Positions 15,961 through 23,958 of a stretch of 42,500 nt of DNA are shown piece by piece. Position 1 is the first letter of the stretch, and each line of letters begins with the position of its first letter. The DNA is from an uncultured Lachnospiraceae bacterium. GTDB taxonomy: Bacteria > Bacillota > Clostridia > Lachnospirales > Lachnospiraceae. The notes beneath the pieces are model-generated. The model was not told the origin of the DNA. It searched no databases and worked only from the letters and a program-made list of their open reading frames with translations. Where the stretch lies: positions 1 through 42,500 of the forward strand of contig CAJUDE010000007.1 of NCBI GenBank assembly GCA_910585295.1, read 5' to 3'. The translations under genes and the position numbers were made by a program.

Positions 15961-16902
15961 TTACTTTTCATCTATTTTTTCAATGGAAACGCCTTTGTAA
16001 TAGTATTGGAGGATCTCCTGGTAGCCCTTCCCTTCTTTTGCCAATTCATTTGCCCCATATTGGCTAAGGCCTAAGCCATGCCCCAGCCCCTTAGACACAA
16101 TACGTATTTTATTGTCCACCTCTTTTAAATAATAGCAAGCGGAATTTAAGCCTAAGCATTCCCGGAACTCCTCCCCTGTTGACGTCTGCTCCCCAATTTT
16201 CATCTGAAGCACATAATCGCTGGGATCCCTTTCAAGGACAGACACTTTCTCTAAAACCTCCCCGCCTGCCTCTGTAACACCAGGGCAAATTCCTTCCAGC
16301 TTTTTTAAAAATTCTTCCTTTTCCATAAAAACTACCTTTAAAAAGTCAGGGGAAGGGATGTCCATTCCACTCTCTACCGCAGACAGGTATGGCTTATCTT
16401 CCTGCTGCAATGCTTCCTTGGCAGCCCTGGTCTTCCCTGCACTGACTGCATGGAATGCCGCCTGGATGGGGCTTCCATCACACATAAGGATTTCCCCCCT
16501 AGTGGACGCCACCGCCTCCTCTATGGTTCGGTAATTTGCTTCAAACCCTTCCTGCCCCCATAAAGTCAGCATTTCTTCCCTGGACATAGAATCTGGAAGG
16601 TTCTGTTCCTCTGTCCCCATTGCGGCCGCAGCTTGCGTCCTTGCAATAACCGCCTGAGCCTTGATTGCCTCTTTCTCATAATCCAATGGGATTTCCTTTG
16701 CCAAAATGCCTGTGAGGTATTCTTCCAAATCCATCCCGCTATCCCCCAATGTCCCCGACCCTGCCGCATTCTCTGTCAAAAGCTCTTGTATTTCCCCATT
16801 GCCCACGCTTGTCTCATTCCCCTGGAACAAAAGGGTGACCACATAGGGTACTGTAAGTATTAAAATACAGATGGCACAAAATGTCTTTATTTTTTCTTTC
16901 AT
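15961..16902 (-). CDS. spoIID: Stage II sporulation protein D (SpoIID)
   Basis: This 313-residue lytic transglycosylase is known to trim peptidoglycan during engulfment. It has an N-terminal membrane anchor (about 6-26) and a SpoIID domain. MDLEEYLTGILAKEIPLDYEKEA contains the glutamate expected to be catalytic (in AKEIP); AIKAQAVIARTQA and the C-terminal GLGHGLGLSQYGANELA are family signatures. The start at 16902 follows GGAGGGGG; a longer frame upstream lacks a ribosome binding site. Its partner spoIIQ starts 84 bp downstream. The divergent promoter region shared with the radical SAM gene lies upstream. Confidence 0.93.
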   Translation of the reverse strand: MKEKIKTFCAICILILTVPYVVTLLFQGNETSVGNGEIQELLTENAAGSGTLGDSGMDLEEYLTGILAKEIPLDYEKEAIKAQAVIARTQAAAAMGTEEQNLPDSMSREEMLTLWGQEGFEANYRTIEEAVASTRGEILMCDGSPIQAAFHAVSAGKTRAAKEALQQEDKPYLSAVESGMDIPSPDFLKVVFMEKEEFLKKLEGICPGVTEAGGEVLEKVSVLERDPSDYVLQMKIGEQTSTGEEFRECLGLNSACYYLKEVDNKIRIVSKGLGHGLGLSQYGANELAKEGKGYQEILQYYYKGVSIEKIDEK

Positions 16903-16996
16903 AAGCAGCCCCCTCCACTTGACTATATGCGCTCCAGCCAGGAAAAATGACAATCTTTCCCTCCCAGATTTTTACAAACAAATGTTCCTTTTCCTA

Positions 16997-17044
16997 TTGC
17001 AATTTCTTTCGGCATATGGTATGATCTGTTCAGAACACAAGTTC
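16997..17044 (+). promoter_or_regulatory. Promoter with LexA-type SOS box
   Basis: TTGCAA (16997-17002), a 17-base spacer and TATGAT (17020-17025) form a good promoter. GAACACAAGTTC (17033-17044) matches the Firmicute LexA/DinR core GAAC-N4-GTTC and covers the expected transcription start. This predicts DNA-damage induction of the two following genes. Confidence 0.75.
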
Positions 17045-17071
17045 GTAATAATAAGAAGGGTGGACTTGCTT

Positions 17072-18424
17072 ATGGATTTACAGAGGAATATGGACTTATT
17101 GGAGAAGCTTGCCATACTGTCCGCCGCGGCTAAATATGACGTGGCCTGCACCTCCAGCGGGGTCGACCGGAAGGGTAAGGGAACAGGAATGGGGAATGCC
17201 ATCGCCCCTGGCGTCTGCCACACCTTTTCTGCAGATGGAAGGTGCGTTTCCCTATTGAAGATATTATTTACCAATGAATGCATTTATAACTGCGCCTATT
17301 GCCTGAACAATTGCATGTCTGACGTTAAACGCGCCGCGTTCACCCCTGACGAGGTGTGTACCCTTACAATGGAATTTTACCGCCGCAATTATATTGAAGG
17401 GCTGTTCTTAAGCTCTGGGATTATGGTCAGCCCCAATTACACCATGGACTTAATTTACCAGACCATATACCGCCTCCGTTATGTACACCATTTCCACGGC
17501 TATATCCATGTAAAGTCCATCCCTGGCTCTGACCCTGCCCTAGTGGAGAAAACCGGGTTCCTGGCAGACCGGATGAGCGTTAATTTGGAGCTTCCCACTG
17601 CGGACGCCCTGCGCAAGCTTGCCCCTTGCAAGTCCCGGAATACCATATTAAAGCCAATGCGGCAAATACAGAACCACATCGCCAGCAGCAAGCAGGAGCT
17701 TGCCCTATACAAGAAAGCCCCACGTTTTGTCCCTGCTGGGCAGTCTACGCAAATGATTATCGGCGCCACCCCCGAGAATGACTTCCAGATTATGAGCGTT
17801 GCAGAGAACCTTTATCAAAAATTCCAGCTAAAACGGGTCTTTTACTCTGCTTTTGTAAATGTAAATGGCAATTCCATGCTGCCTGCCCTTCCCGGAGGGC
17901 CGCCACTTTTGCGGGAACACCGCTTATACCAGGCCGATTGGCTGCTGCGCTATTACCACTTCCATGTCTCGGAACTTTTGTCCGAAGACCGTCCAGACTT
18001 CAACATTTTTCTGGACCCCAAATGCGACTGGGCGCTGCGCCATCTAGAACAATTTCCAGTGGAAATCAACAAAGCCCCTTACCAGACACTGCTCCGGGTG
18101 CCAGGCATCGGGTACAAATCAGCAGAGCGGATTGTAAAAGCCCGCAAACGGAACCGCCTTTCCTTTAATGACTTGAAGAAAATAGGCGTAGTGTTGAAGC
18201 GCGCCTTATACTTTATCACCTGTTCAGGGAAAATGATGTACAATACCAAGCTAGAGGAAAATTATATCTGTGAGAACCTAATGAAAGACCGCACACAAAT
18301 CCCAAGGGATATCAGGGAAGGCGGCTATCAGCAGCTTAGTTTCTTTGACAAAAGCCTCCGTTCGGATTTCCAACTGACAGATGCCCAGATTATCCCTCCT
18401 GGGCAGCAGATTACAACCATATAA
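17072..18424 (+). CDS. Radical SAM protein linked to DNA modification/repair (TIGR03916 type)
   Basis: The protein has 450 residues from the ATG at 17072 (an in-frame TTG six bases earlier is closer to the AAGAAGGG sequence and is possible). The radical SAM cluster motif CxxxCxxC is NECIYNCAYC (C70, C74, C77), preceded by GKGTGMGNAIAPGVCHTF. The C-terminal part has a helix-hairpin-helix, LLRVPGIGYKSAERIVKARK, a DNA-binding element. This arrangement is known as the family that sits beside a uracil-DNA-glycosylase-like or DUF4130 partner, as here (next gene 19 bp downstream). The reaction is not established. The upstream SOS box strengthens a role in DNA damage. Confidence 0.88.
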   Translation: MDLQRNMDLLEKLAILSAAAKYDVACTSSGVDRKGKGTGMGNAIAPGVCHTFSADGRCVSLLKILFTNECIYNCAYCLNNCMSDVKRAAFTPDEVCTLTMEFYRRNYIEGLFLSSGIMVSPNYTMDLIYQTIYRLRYVHHFHGYIHVKSIPGSDPALVEKTGFLADRMSVNLELPTADALRKLAPCKSRNTILKPMRQIQNHIASSKQELALYKKAPRFVPAGQSTQMIIGATPENDFQIMSVAENLYQKFQLKRVFYSAFVNVNGNSMLPALPGGPPLLREHRLYQADWLLRYYHFHVSELLSEDRPDFNIFLDPKCDWALRHLEQFPVEINKAPYQTLLRVPGIGYKSAERIVKARKRNRLSFNDLKKIGVVLKRALYFITCSGKMMYNTKLEENYICENLMKDRTQIPRDIREGGYQQLSFFDKSLRSDFQLTDAQIIPPGQQITTI

Positions 18425-18443
18425 TTGAGAAAGGACTGTTTGT

Positions 18444-19247
18444 ATGTATCTATATGTCTGCGAAGATAGTATCGACGGGATTTTCACTGGGGTTTACGAC
18501 GCATGGGCCAGCAGGCGCGGCCATGCAAATATCCGCCTTACCGCCCACCAGCCAGAAAATTATTCCCTATTCTCTGAATATATAGCGGTGCAGACAGATT
18601 ATGGCAAAAGCCAAAAAGTAGCCCGCACACTTTACAACCGCCTTGGGGAAGAAACTTATACGGAATTGTGCCAAGCCGCCGCTTCCCAGGAAGGGCAGCC
18701 CAGAAGAAGAAAAGCCATGGATAAGGCAGACGCCATTTACCGAACCATTGTGCTGGCGCTTGCCTTAGAAGATGGGAGCAAAGTCCTCAGCTATCTGGGT
18801 GAGCCGTATGTCAACCGGGTATTCCAGCTTTCCCGCAGCGCTGGCAATGAAGCCCACCACCTGCTTGGCTTCCTCCGGTTCCAGGAATTAGAAAATGGCT
18901 TGCTATTCGCCCAAATCCATCCGAAACACAATATCCTCCCATTCCTTGGGGAACACTTCTCTGACCGCCTGCCCCAGGAAAACTTTATGGTTTATGATGC
19001 AACGCACCATGTGGCTGCCCTCCATCCAAAGGGACAGGGGTTTTTCCTTACCGACACCCATAGCATGGACATGGAAATGCTGCATCGGCTCTCCCAAGAA
19101 GAACTGGAATACCAAAAGCTTTGGTGCAAGTTCTTTGAGGGCATTGCCATTGAAGCGCGGATTAATCCCAAATTGCAGAACCAAAACCTCCCAAAACGCT
19201 TCCAGCAGGACGTGATTGAATTCAACCAGAAGCATCGCCAGAATTAG
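18444..19247 (+). CDS. DUF4130-type DNA metabolism protein (TIGR03915)
   Basis: The 267-residue protein starts with YLYVCEDSIDGIFTGVYDAW, the usual opening of this family, and contains AGNEAHHLLGFLRFQELENG and HPKHNILPFLGEHFSDRLP in its second half. The fold is thought to be related to uracil-DNA glycosylases, and the gene is nearly always found with the radical SAM protein upstream, as here. They probably share one transcript under the SOS box at 17033-17044. Biochemical activity is not known to me. The ribosome binding site AGAAAGGA lies upstream of the ATG. It is convergent with rsmA; the two stops are 14 bp apart. Confidence 0.87.
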   Translation: MYLYVCEDSIDGIFTGVYDAWASRRGHANIRLTAHQPENYSLFSEYIAVQTDYGKSQKVARTLYNRLGEETYTELCQAAASQEGQPRRRKAMDKADAIYRTIVLALALEDGSKVLSYLGEPYVNRVFQLSRSAGNEAHHLLGFLRFQELENGLLFAQIHPKHNILPFLGEHFSDRLPQENFMVYDATHHVAALHPKGQGFFLTDTHSMDMEMLHRLSQEELEYQKLWCKFFEGIAIEARINPKLQNQNLPKRFQQDVIEFNQKHRQN

Positions 19248-19261
19248 GATGGCTAATGGGC

Positions 19262-20131
19262 TTACTGTCTATTTTGCCCAAGTAAGTTGCTTAATATGGC
19301 AAATTGCCCCAAAGAGAGCGCCTCCCCGCGGATATTCGGGCTTAACCCCATAGTTTCCAGAGCCTCAATCACCTGACCTTTCCCAAAGGCAAGCCCTGGC
19401 GCGTTATTCAACCCATTCACTAAGGTTTTGCGCCGCTGGTTAAAAGAAGCCCGTATGATGCAAAACATCAGCTTTTCATCTTCTGCCTGTATCCCTTTGT
19501 CCTTACGCCTGGTAAGCCGCACCACCGCACTGCCAACCTTTGGCCTTGGGATAAAGCAATTGGGCGGCACGTTTGCCACAACCTCGGGCTTTGCATAATA
19601 TTGCACTGCCAAAGACAAAGCCCCATAATCTTTCGTTCCAGGCCCTGCCTGCATACGTTCCGCCACTTCCTTTTGCACCATTACTGTAATGCTTTCCACT
19701 GGCGCACGGCTTTCAAACAGCCCCATAATAATAGGCGTTGTGATATAATAAGGCAGATTTGCCACGACCTTTATAGGTTTTCCCTGATTGCGTTCTTTTA
19801 TAAGTCTGCCAATATCCACTTTCAAGATGTCTTGGTTCAGCACTTCCACATTCTGGTATGGACTTAACGTATCCTCTAAGATTGGGATTAATTTCCTGTC
19901 AATTTCCACTGCAACAACCTCCCTGGCATGTTCACAAAGGTACTGGGTCATCGTCCCAATCCCAGGCCCTACCTCCAGGACAAAATCCTCTTGCCCTACC
20001 TGCGCCGCATGGATAATTTTCTCTAACACCCTTGGGTCAACGAGAAAATTCTGCCCATATTTTTTCTGGAAACTAAAATTATATTTTTGCAATACCGCAA
20101 TTGTATTCTGCGGTTTTCCTAAATCAGCCAT
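19262..20131 (-). CDS. rsmA: 16S rRNA dimethyladenosine transferase (RsmA/KsgA)
   Basis: The 289-residue enzyme adds four methyl groups from S-adenosylmethionine to the two adjacent adenines near the 3' end of 16S rRNA in the assembling small subunit. Seen are the entry motif KKYGQNFLVDPRVLEKI, the SAM-binding LEVGPGIGTMTQYL, AVEID, NQDILKVDI and the catalytic motif NLPYY followed by ITTPI. The C-terminal domain has CFIPRPKVGSAVVRL and FNQRRKTLVNGL, all typical. The start at 20131 follows AGAAAGAAGG; a GTG at 20152 is less well placed. Length matches the family. Confidence 0.96.
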   Translation of the reverse strand: MADLGKPQNTIAVLQKYNFSFQKKYGQNFLVDPRVLEKIIHAAQVGQEDFVLEVGPGIGTMTQYLCEHAREVVAVEIDRKLIPILEDTLSPYQNVEVLNQDILKVDIGRLIKERNQGKPIKVVANLPYYITTPIIMGLFESRAPVESITVMVQKEVAERMQAGPGTKDYGALSLAVQYYAKPEVVANVPPNCFIPRPKVGSAVVRLTRRKDKGIQAEDEKLMFCIIRASFNQRRKTLVNGLNNAPGLAFGKGQVIEALETMGLSPNIRGEALSLGQFAILSNLLGQNRQ

Positions 20132-20170
20132 TTTAACCTTCTTTCTTTTCACGCTCTATACGGAATGCAA

Positions 20171-20222
20171 CTATCTAGTACAGTGGCAGATTTACATTTC
20201 GTTAGATGTGCCACTACACTAG
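20171..20222. repeat. Imperfect palindrome between rsmA and the ABC operon
   Basis: Arms CTAGTACAGTGGCA and TGCCACTACACTAG face each other over about 20 bases, and the loop itself contains the partly matching ACATTT / AGATGT. There is no T-tract on the minus strand, so it is a weak terminator at best for the operon ending at 20242. It could be a small repeat unit. Confidence 0.4.
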
Positions 20223-20241
20223 CATATTGGCATAGCTCACA

Positions 20242-20817
20242 TTACAATAAGTTTACAATGCCTATCCCTGCCAACAATAAGGGCGGCAACAGGCCCCATG
20301 CCCGCTCCCCTACTATGGATACCCCCAAGAAACTAAGGAAACACCAAATTCCGCCAGCCACGGTACACAACGTAACCATTGCCATGCTCCCTACGCCAAT
20401 CCTTTGCCCCATCATTGCCCTGCCTGTAAATACTGTCCATTGAACCAGTAATTGCAGCCCAAGGGCCTTTCCTGCCAGAGCCGCCTGGGACAGCAGGTAT
20501 GCCTTCCTGCTAATTGGGAAATATTTTACTTTTTCATAGAGAAATCGCCAATGTTCCCCCTCCCATACCGTAAAACGCAGCAGCACAAAGAGTTCTAATG
20601 CCATAGCAGCCACAGCGGACAGATTGGGAAGATAGGCAGGCTCCCCATAATCCCCTGTATAAAGAACCATAAAATAAACGCTTCCCCCAAGGAAGAACCA
20701 CATCTTCCCTGAGCGGCCTGACCGATTGCCTAACCGCCGGATGTTCTGCCACATCCCTCCCTCAGGCGCCGTATGGGGCATGCGCCTATTCTTATTATTC
20801 TGACACAACCTTCCCAT
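20242..20817 (-). CDS. ABC transporter membrane subunit (second of two)
   Basis: The 191-residue protein is hydrophobic with about five membrane segments after a basic, arginine-rich start. I do not recognise conserved motifs, but it follows an ATP-binding gene with a 23-bp overlap and is the last gene of the five-gene operon, so it is best read as the permease partner. The start at 20817 is supported by AAGGAGG eight bases upstream, inside the ATPase gene. The size is short for an ABC permease, but YtrA-type operons often carry small or divergent ones. The cargo is unknown. Confidence 0.6.
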   Translation of the reverse strand: MGRLCQNNKNRRMPHTAPEGGMWQNIRRLGNRSGRSGKMWFFLGGSVYFMVLYTGDYGEPAYLPNLSAVAAMALELFVLLRFTVWEGEHWRFLYEKVKYFPISRKAYLLSQAALAGKALGLQLLVQWTVFTGRAMMGQRIGVGSMAMVTLCTVAGGIWCFLSFLGVSIVGERAWGLLPPLLLAGIGIVNLL

Positions 20818-21769
20818 GGCGCCCGCCTCCTTTTACCATATAATACATCCACCTTGACAAATCTGTTTCTTCATATACAACTTGATTTCCCAGTTCTGCC
20901 TGCCAGCCTGGGGTAGCGTTTGCAAGGCTGTTGCCACTCCTTTTAGGCAATTTCCCCTTGTCCAACAACGCTTCAAAACCAACTTGGGTAACTTTCATCC
21001 CAACTATTTCCGGGTAATGTCGGGCTTGAATCTGTTCCCCCTCCCGTGGCCCGCCTTTTATCAGGCAGTAGCGGGAGAACAATTGCCCCATGGAACTGCT
21101 ATAAAGGATTTCCCCCTGATCCAACAATGCAACCTGGTCTGCCACCTGTTCTAGGTCTGTAGTGAGGTGGGAAGAAAACAACACGCTTATCTGCCCGTTT
21201 TCCACAACCTCCAACAACATATTCAGAAATTCCTTGCGGGATACAGGGTCAAGGTTTCCGGTAGGCTCATCCAGCAAAAGTACCTTTGGATGGTGGGACA
21301 TTGCAAAGGCAAATTGAAACTTTACCCGATCCCCTTTCGACAATTGCCCCAGCAGGTCAGATTTTTGTAATCCACAGGCAGACAGCCACGTTTTCCAGCC
21401 CTTTTCCGTAAACTCTGGATAAAACCTGCCAAAAATCCTTCCGTTTTCCCAGAGGCTTTTTGCCTCTAAGAACATAGGCGCATCCAGCACAAACCCAATC
21501 TGGGACTGCGCCAGCACAAGGTCTTTCCCCATATCCACATGGTTTACAAAAATGTTCCCATGGCTTCTTGTGGTATGCCCCGCCAATAACTTCATTATCG
21601 TGGTCTTTCCTGACCCATTCCTCCCCAACAATCCTAAAATACTTCCTGGCGGCACTTCAAAAGAGATATCTTTGAGGCAGAACCACCTGCGCTTTTTGGA
21701 AAGCCCTTCCACTTTCAGCCCTCCAGAGTGAAGCCCCCCTGCCAAGCTGCTTTCTTTTACCTTTTCCAT
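20795..21769 (-). CDS. ABC transporter ATP-binding protein
   Basis: The 324-residue protein carries Walker A GRNGSGKTT (about residues 49-57), a degenerate signature LSKGDRVKF in place of LSGGQ, Walker B VLLLDEPTGNLD and the switch histidine in SSHLTTD. The degenerate signature is typical of the YtrB/EcsA-like exporters controlled by GntR regulators. About 100 residues follow the ATPase domain and have no recognisable motif. The start at 21769 follows GGAGGG; an upstream in-frame start lacks a ribosome binding site. It lies 25 bp after the GntR gene and overlaps the permease gene downstream. Confidence 0.9.
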   Translation of the reverse strand: MEKVKESSLAGGLHSGGLKVEGLSKKRRWFCLKDISFEVPPGSILGLLGRNGSGKTTIMKLLAGHTTRSHGNIFVNHVDMGKDLVLAQSQIGFVLDAPMFLEAKSLWENGRIFGRFYPEFTEKGWKTWLSACGLQKSDLLGQLSKGDRVKFQFAFAMSHHPKVLLLDEPTGNLDPVSRKEFLNMLLEVVENGQISVLFSSHLTTDLEQVADQVALLDQGEILYSSSMGQLFSRYCLIKGGPREGEQIQARHYPEIVGMKVTQVGFEALLDKGKLPKRSGNSLANATPGWQAELGNQVVYEETDLSRWMYYMVKGGGRHGKVVSE

Positions 21770-21794
21770 ATTCCCTCCATCTCGCCCGTTCTTT

Positions 21795-22169
21795 CTATAG
21801 CCCTTCAAACAGCACTTCAATATAATCCATCATATCCTCTTTGGAAAGCCCAGAATCCTTCCACTCTAATGCCAGCCGACCCAGTTCTTCTTCCAATATC
21901 TGAATCTTTTTTTCCCTTAGCATATTGGTATTCTGCCTGGCAACATAGAAGCCTTTGCCAGCCACCGAATAAATCAGCCCCTCTTTTTCCAACTCTTCAT
22001 ATGCCCGTTTTGTGGTGATAACGCTAATTTGGAGGTCCTTTGCCAGGGAACGGATCGAAGGCAGCATTTCCCCTTCCTGAATCTCCCTGGCAATCACTGC
22101 ATCCTTAACCTGCCGGATAATTTGCTCATAGATTGCAAGGTTACTTGTATTTGAAATTAAAATTTTCAT
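21795..22169 (-). CDS. GntR family regulator, YtrA subfamily
   Basis: This 124-residue protein is of the short YtrA type: an N-terminal winged helix with IYEQIIRQVKDAVIAREIQEG, MLPSIRSLAKDLQISVITTK as recognition region and YEELEKEGLIYSVAGKGFYV as wing, then a short helical tail for dimer formation. YtrA proteins repress operons of ABC transporters and are relieved by cell-wall or membrane-active compounds. It sits in the middle of such an operon (ATPase, permease, GntR, ATPase, permease) and the large palindrome at 23895-23940 over the operon promoter is the likely binding site. Confidence 0.9.
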   Translation of the reverse strand: MKILISNTSNLAIYEQIIRQVKDAVIAREIQEGEMLPSIRSLAKDLQISVITTKRAYEELEKEGLIYSVAGKGFYVARQNTNMLREKKIQILEEELGRLALEWKDSGLSKEDMMDYIEVLFEGL

Positions 22170-22184
22170 AAAGGGACCCCTTTC

Positions 22185-22907
22185 TTATGCACCGTCATGC
22201 CACAGCTCGTCATAATATAAATCTGCATATGCAATTTTCCGGTAAAGGTATACTGTTGCATAAACACATATCCCATAATTCAAAATCGGGAGAAAGAGAC
22301 TCTGGGCATTCCAGGAATCCACAACAAATAAAAGGTTGAAATAAGCAGCCCCGCAGTTTAACAGCAAGACTAGGAATGACAGTCTGTAAATCCTCACCCC
22401 GTTTACCATGCTGCCTTTGATTGGCTGCGCGGATGCAATCTGGTATCCTCCAAATGAAATGCTGACTGGTATCCCCTTAAAGGCCACGCACCGTAAGAAT
22501 TCCCCTGCACTATGCCCAATACATGCATACCCCGCAGTAAGGATGATCAGGATAATCAAGGATGTCCATGCCATTTTCCGCATCTGGGCAGCCGCAAATT
22601 CTTCCCTGGTAGCAGGGAGCAAATATAATAACTTATGATTTTGCAGGTTTAATAACACCACCAGCCCCATAGCGCACCATAAAGCGCTAAACAGAAGGTG
22701 GTCCTGGTTCCCATTCTGGCTCTGGTATGCCATACTCCCATGGATCCCTATCAAAATCCCTAAGGCAAAGGCCGCAAAACCTATTTTTCCACGTCCTGTA
22801 TGCAGGGAGCCACGGATTTCCACAACCATCTCCCGTCCTGTATGCAGGAACATCCTCGGCGTAAACAGCCTTGCCTTACCCCTGCCCCTTGTATCCATCC
22901 CATTCAT
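22185..22907 (-). CDS. ABC transporter membrane subunit (first of two)
   Basis: The 240-residue protein has a basic N-terminal stretch of about 40 residues and then some six membrane segments (for example FAAFALGILIGIHG, LLFSALWCAMGLVVLL, LIILIILTAGYACIG, and SFLVLLLNCGAAYFNLLFVV). The segment LYLLPATREEFAAAQ after the second or third segment resembles the cytoplasmic LPVSR-type loop of ABC-2 permeases. It follows an ATPase gene by 54 bp and precedes the GntR gene by 15 bp. GAGGGA before the ATG at 22907 is the ribosome binding site. The substrate is unknown. Confidence 0.65.
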   Translation of the reverse strand: MNGMDTRGRGKARLFTPRMFLHTGREMVVEIRGSLHTGRGKIGFAAFALGILIGIHGSMAYQSQNGNQDHLLFSALWCAMGLVVLLNLQNHKLLYLLPATREEFAAAQMRKMAWTSLIILIILTAGYACIGHSAGEFLRCVAFKGIPVSISFGGYQIASAQPIKGSMVNGVRIYRLSFLVLLLNCGAAYFNLLFVVDSWNAQSLFLPILNYGICVYATVYLYRKIAYADLYYDELWHDGA

Positions 22908-22961
22908 CCAAATCCCTCTTTCCTGCCTTTATAGCCTGGCGTTATTTCCCATAGAATAGCC

Positions 22962-23810
22962 TTACTCAAAATTGCCATCCAAATATTCTATTAAATCTGC
23001 CAATGCAGGCTTAGATACGCTGACTTTTTCCCATAGCCCCTGCGCCTCCCCTTGAAACAGCCCTTCCTCATAATGCTCCATTCTGCGCCTGCCAATTAGA
23101 TGCTTTGACAGGCCGTCCATCTGCTCCTTGCTGCCCCGCACAATCTTATATTTCTCTGTCAGCTCCAACATTGTGTTGGAAAATATTTGGCGCCCTTTGG
23201 ACAGCATTGTAACAGAATCCGCCCGCTGCTCCAGCTCCTTTGTCAGATGGGTGGCAAACAAAATGCTGCATGTGCCTTCCATCACATCGTACAGTAAATC
23301 CATCCATTCCTGACGGAATATAGAATCCAGCCCTGCCTCCGGCTCATCCATCAGAATTAGGCTGGGGCAATGGGCCAGGGCAAATGCAAGCTGGAACTTT
23401 ATATAGTCCCCCCTGGATAATTTCCTCAAATTCTGTCGGGCATCCACGCCAAATTCCTTGCACAAATCCAGAAATTTTCCCTGTGAATACTTACTATAGT
23501 AAGCCCCGTAAATAACCCCTGCATGTTTTACGGATAAATCCAGCCGGAAATAATCATCGTCAAACACAAGCCCCATCTCCCCTTTGCACCATTCTGGCTC
23601 CTGCTTCATGCTCACGCCATTGACCCTTACCTCCCCTTCACTAATACGGGAAAGCCCGCAAATCATATGGAATAATGTAGTCTTACCTGCACCATTCCTC
23701 CCAATCACCCCCATAAGCGTCCCTGGCTCCACAGTCAGGTTCACATCCCGCAGCCAGAAAGCATTCCCCCGCTCTGCCCCGGCTCCCTCTAACTGTAATA
23801 CTGGCTGCAT
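22962..23810 (-). CDS. ABC transporter ATP-binding protein
   Basis: The first gene of the operon encodes a 282-residue ATPase. It has Walker A GRNGAGKTT, Q-loop region MGLVFDDDYF, a degenerate signature LSRGDYIKFQLAFAL, Walker B LILMDEPEAGLD and the switch histidine in ATHLTKE. It is a close relative of the second ATPase in the operon (same degenerate signature), so the operon probably arose by duplication or encodes a heterodimeric exporter. The start at 23810 (MQPVLQ) follows GGAGGAAGG. A longer frame runs through the operator palindrome and is rejected. Confidence 0.9.
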   Translation of the reverse strand: MQPVLQLEGAGAERGNAFWLRDVNLTVEPGTLMGVIGRNGAGKTTLFHMICGLSRISEGEVRVNGVSMKQEPEWCKGEMGLVFDDDYFRLDLSVKHAGVIYGAYYSKYSQGKFLDLCKEFGVDARQNLRKLSRGDYIKFQLAFALAHCPSLILMDEPEAGLDSIFRQEWMDLLYDVMEGTCSILFATHLTKELEQRADSVTMLSKGRQIFSNTMLELTEKYKIVRGSKEQMDGLSKHLIGRRRMEHYEEGLFQGEAQGLWEKVSVSKPALADLIEYLDGNFE

Positions 23811-23894
23811 ACCTTCCTCCTTCCTGCGGCTTCCAACATGCAAAGCCCCTTTCAACCGTCCCTGTGCATATCCGTTTTCCAGAAACATAAAACA

Positions 23895-23948
23895 CCTGTG
23901 CATATACTGTATATATTTATATATACAGTATATGCACAGGTATGTCAA
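23895..23948 (-). promoter_or_regulatory. Operon promoter covered by a perfect palindrome
   Basis: Minus-strand TTGACA (23943-23948), a 17-base spacer and TATATA (23920-23925). A perfect inverted repeat of 21-base arms (23895-23915 and 23920-23940, core ATACTGTATATA, four-base loop) covers the spacer, the -10 and the start region. It is the likely operator for the GntR protein. It may also end tatD transcription, since TGTTTTATGTTT follows. Confidence 0.8.
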
Positions 23949-23958
23949 TACTTTTTCT

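Noticed and set aside
16871..17071. N-terminal extension of the radical SAM protein upstream of 17072
   Set aside because: It would cross the promoter and SOS box and overlap spoIID on the other strand; the ATG at 17072 is preferred.
23811..23948. N-terminal extension of the first ABC ATPase
   Set aside because: It would translate the operator palindrome and promoter.
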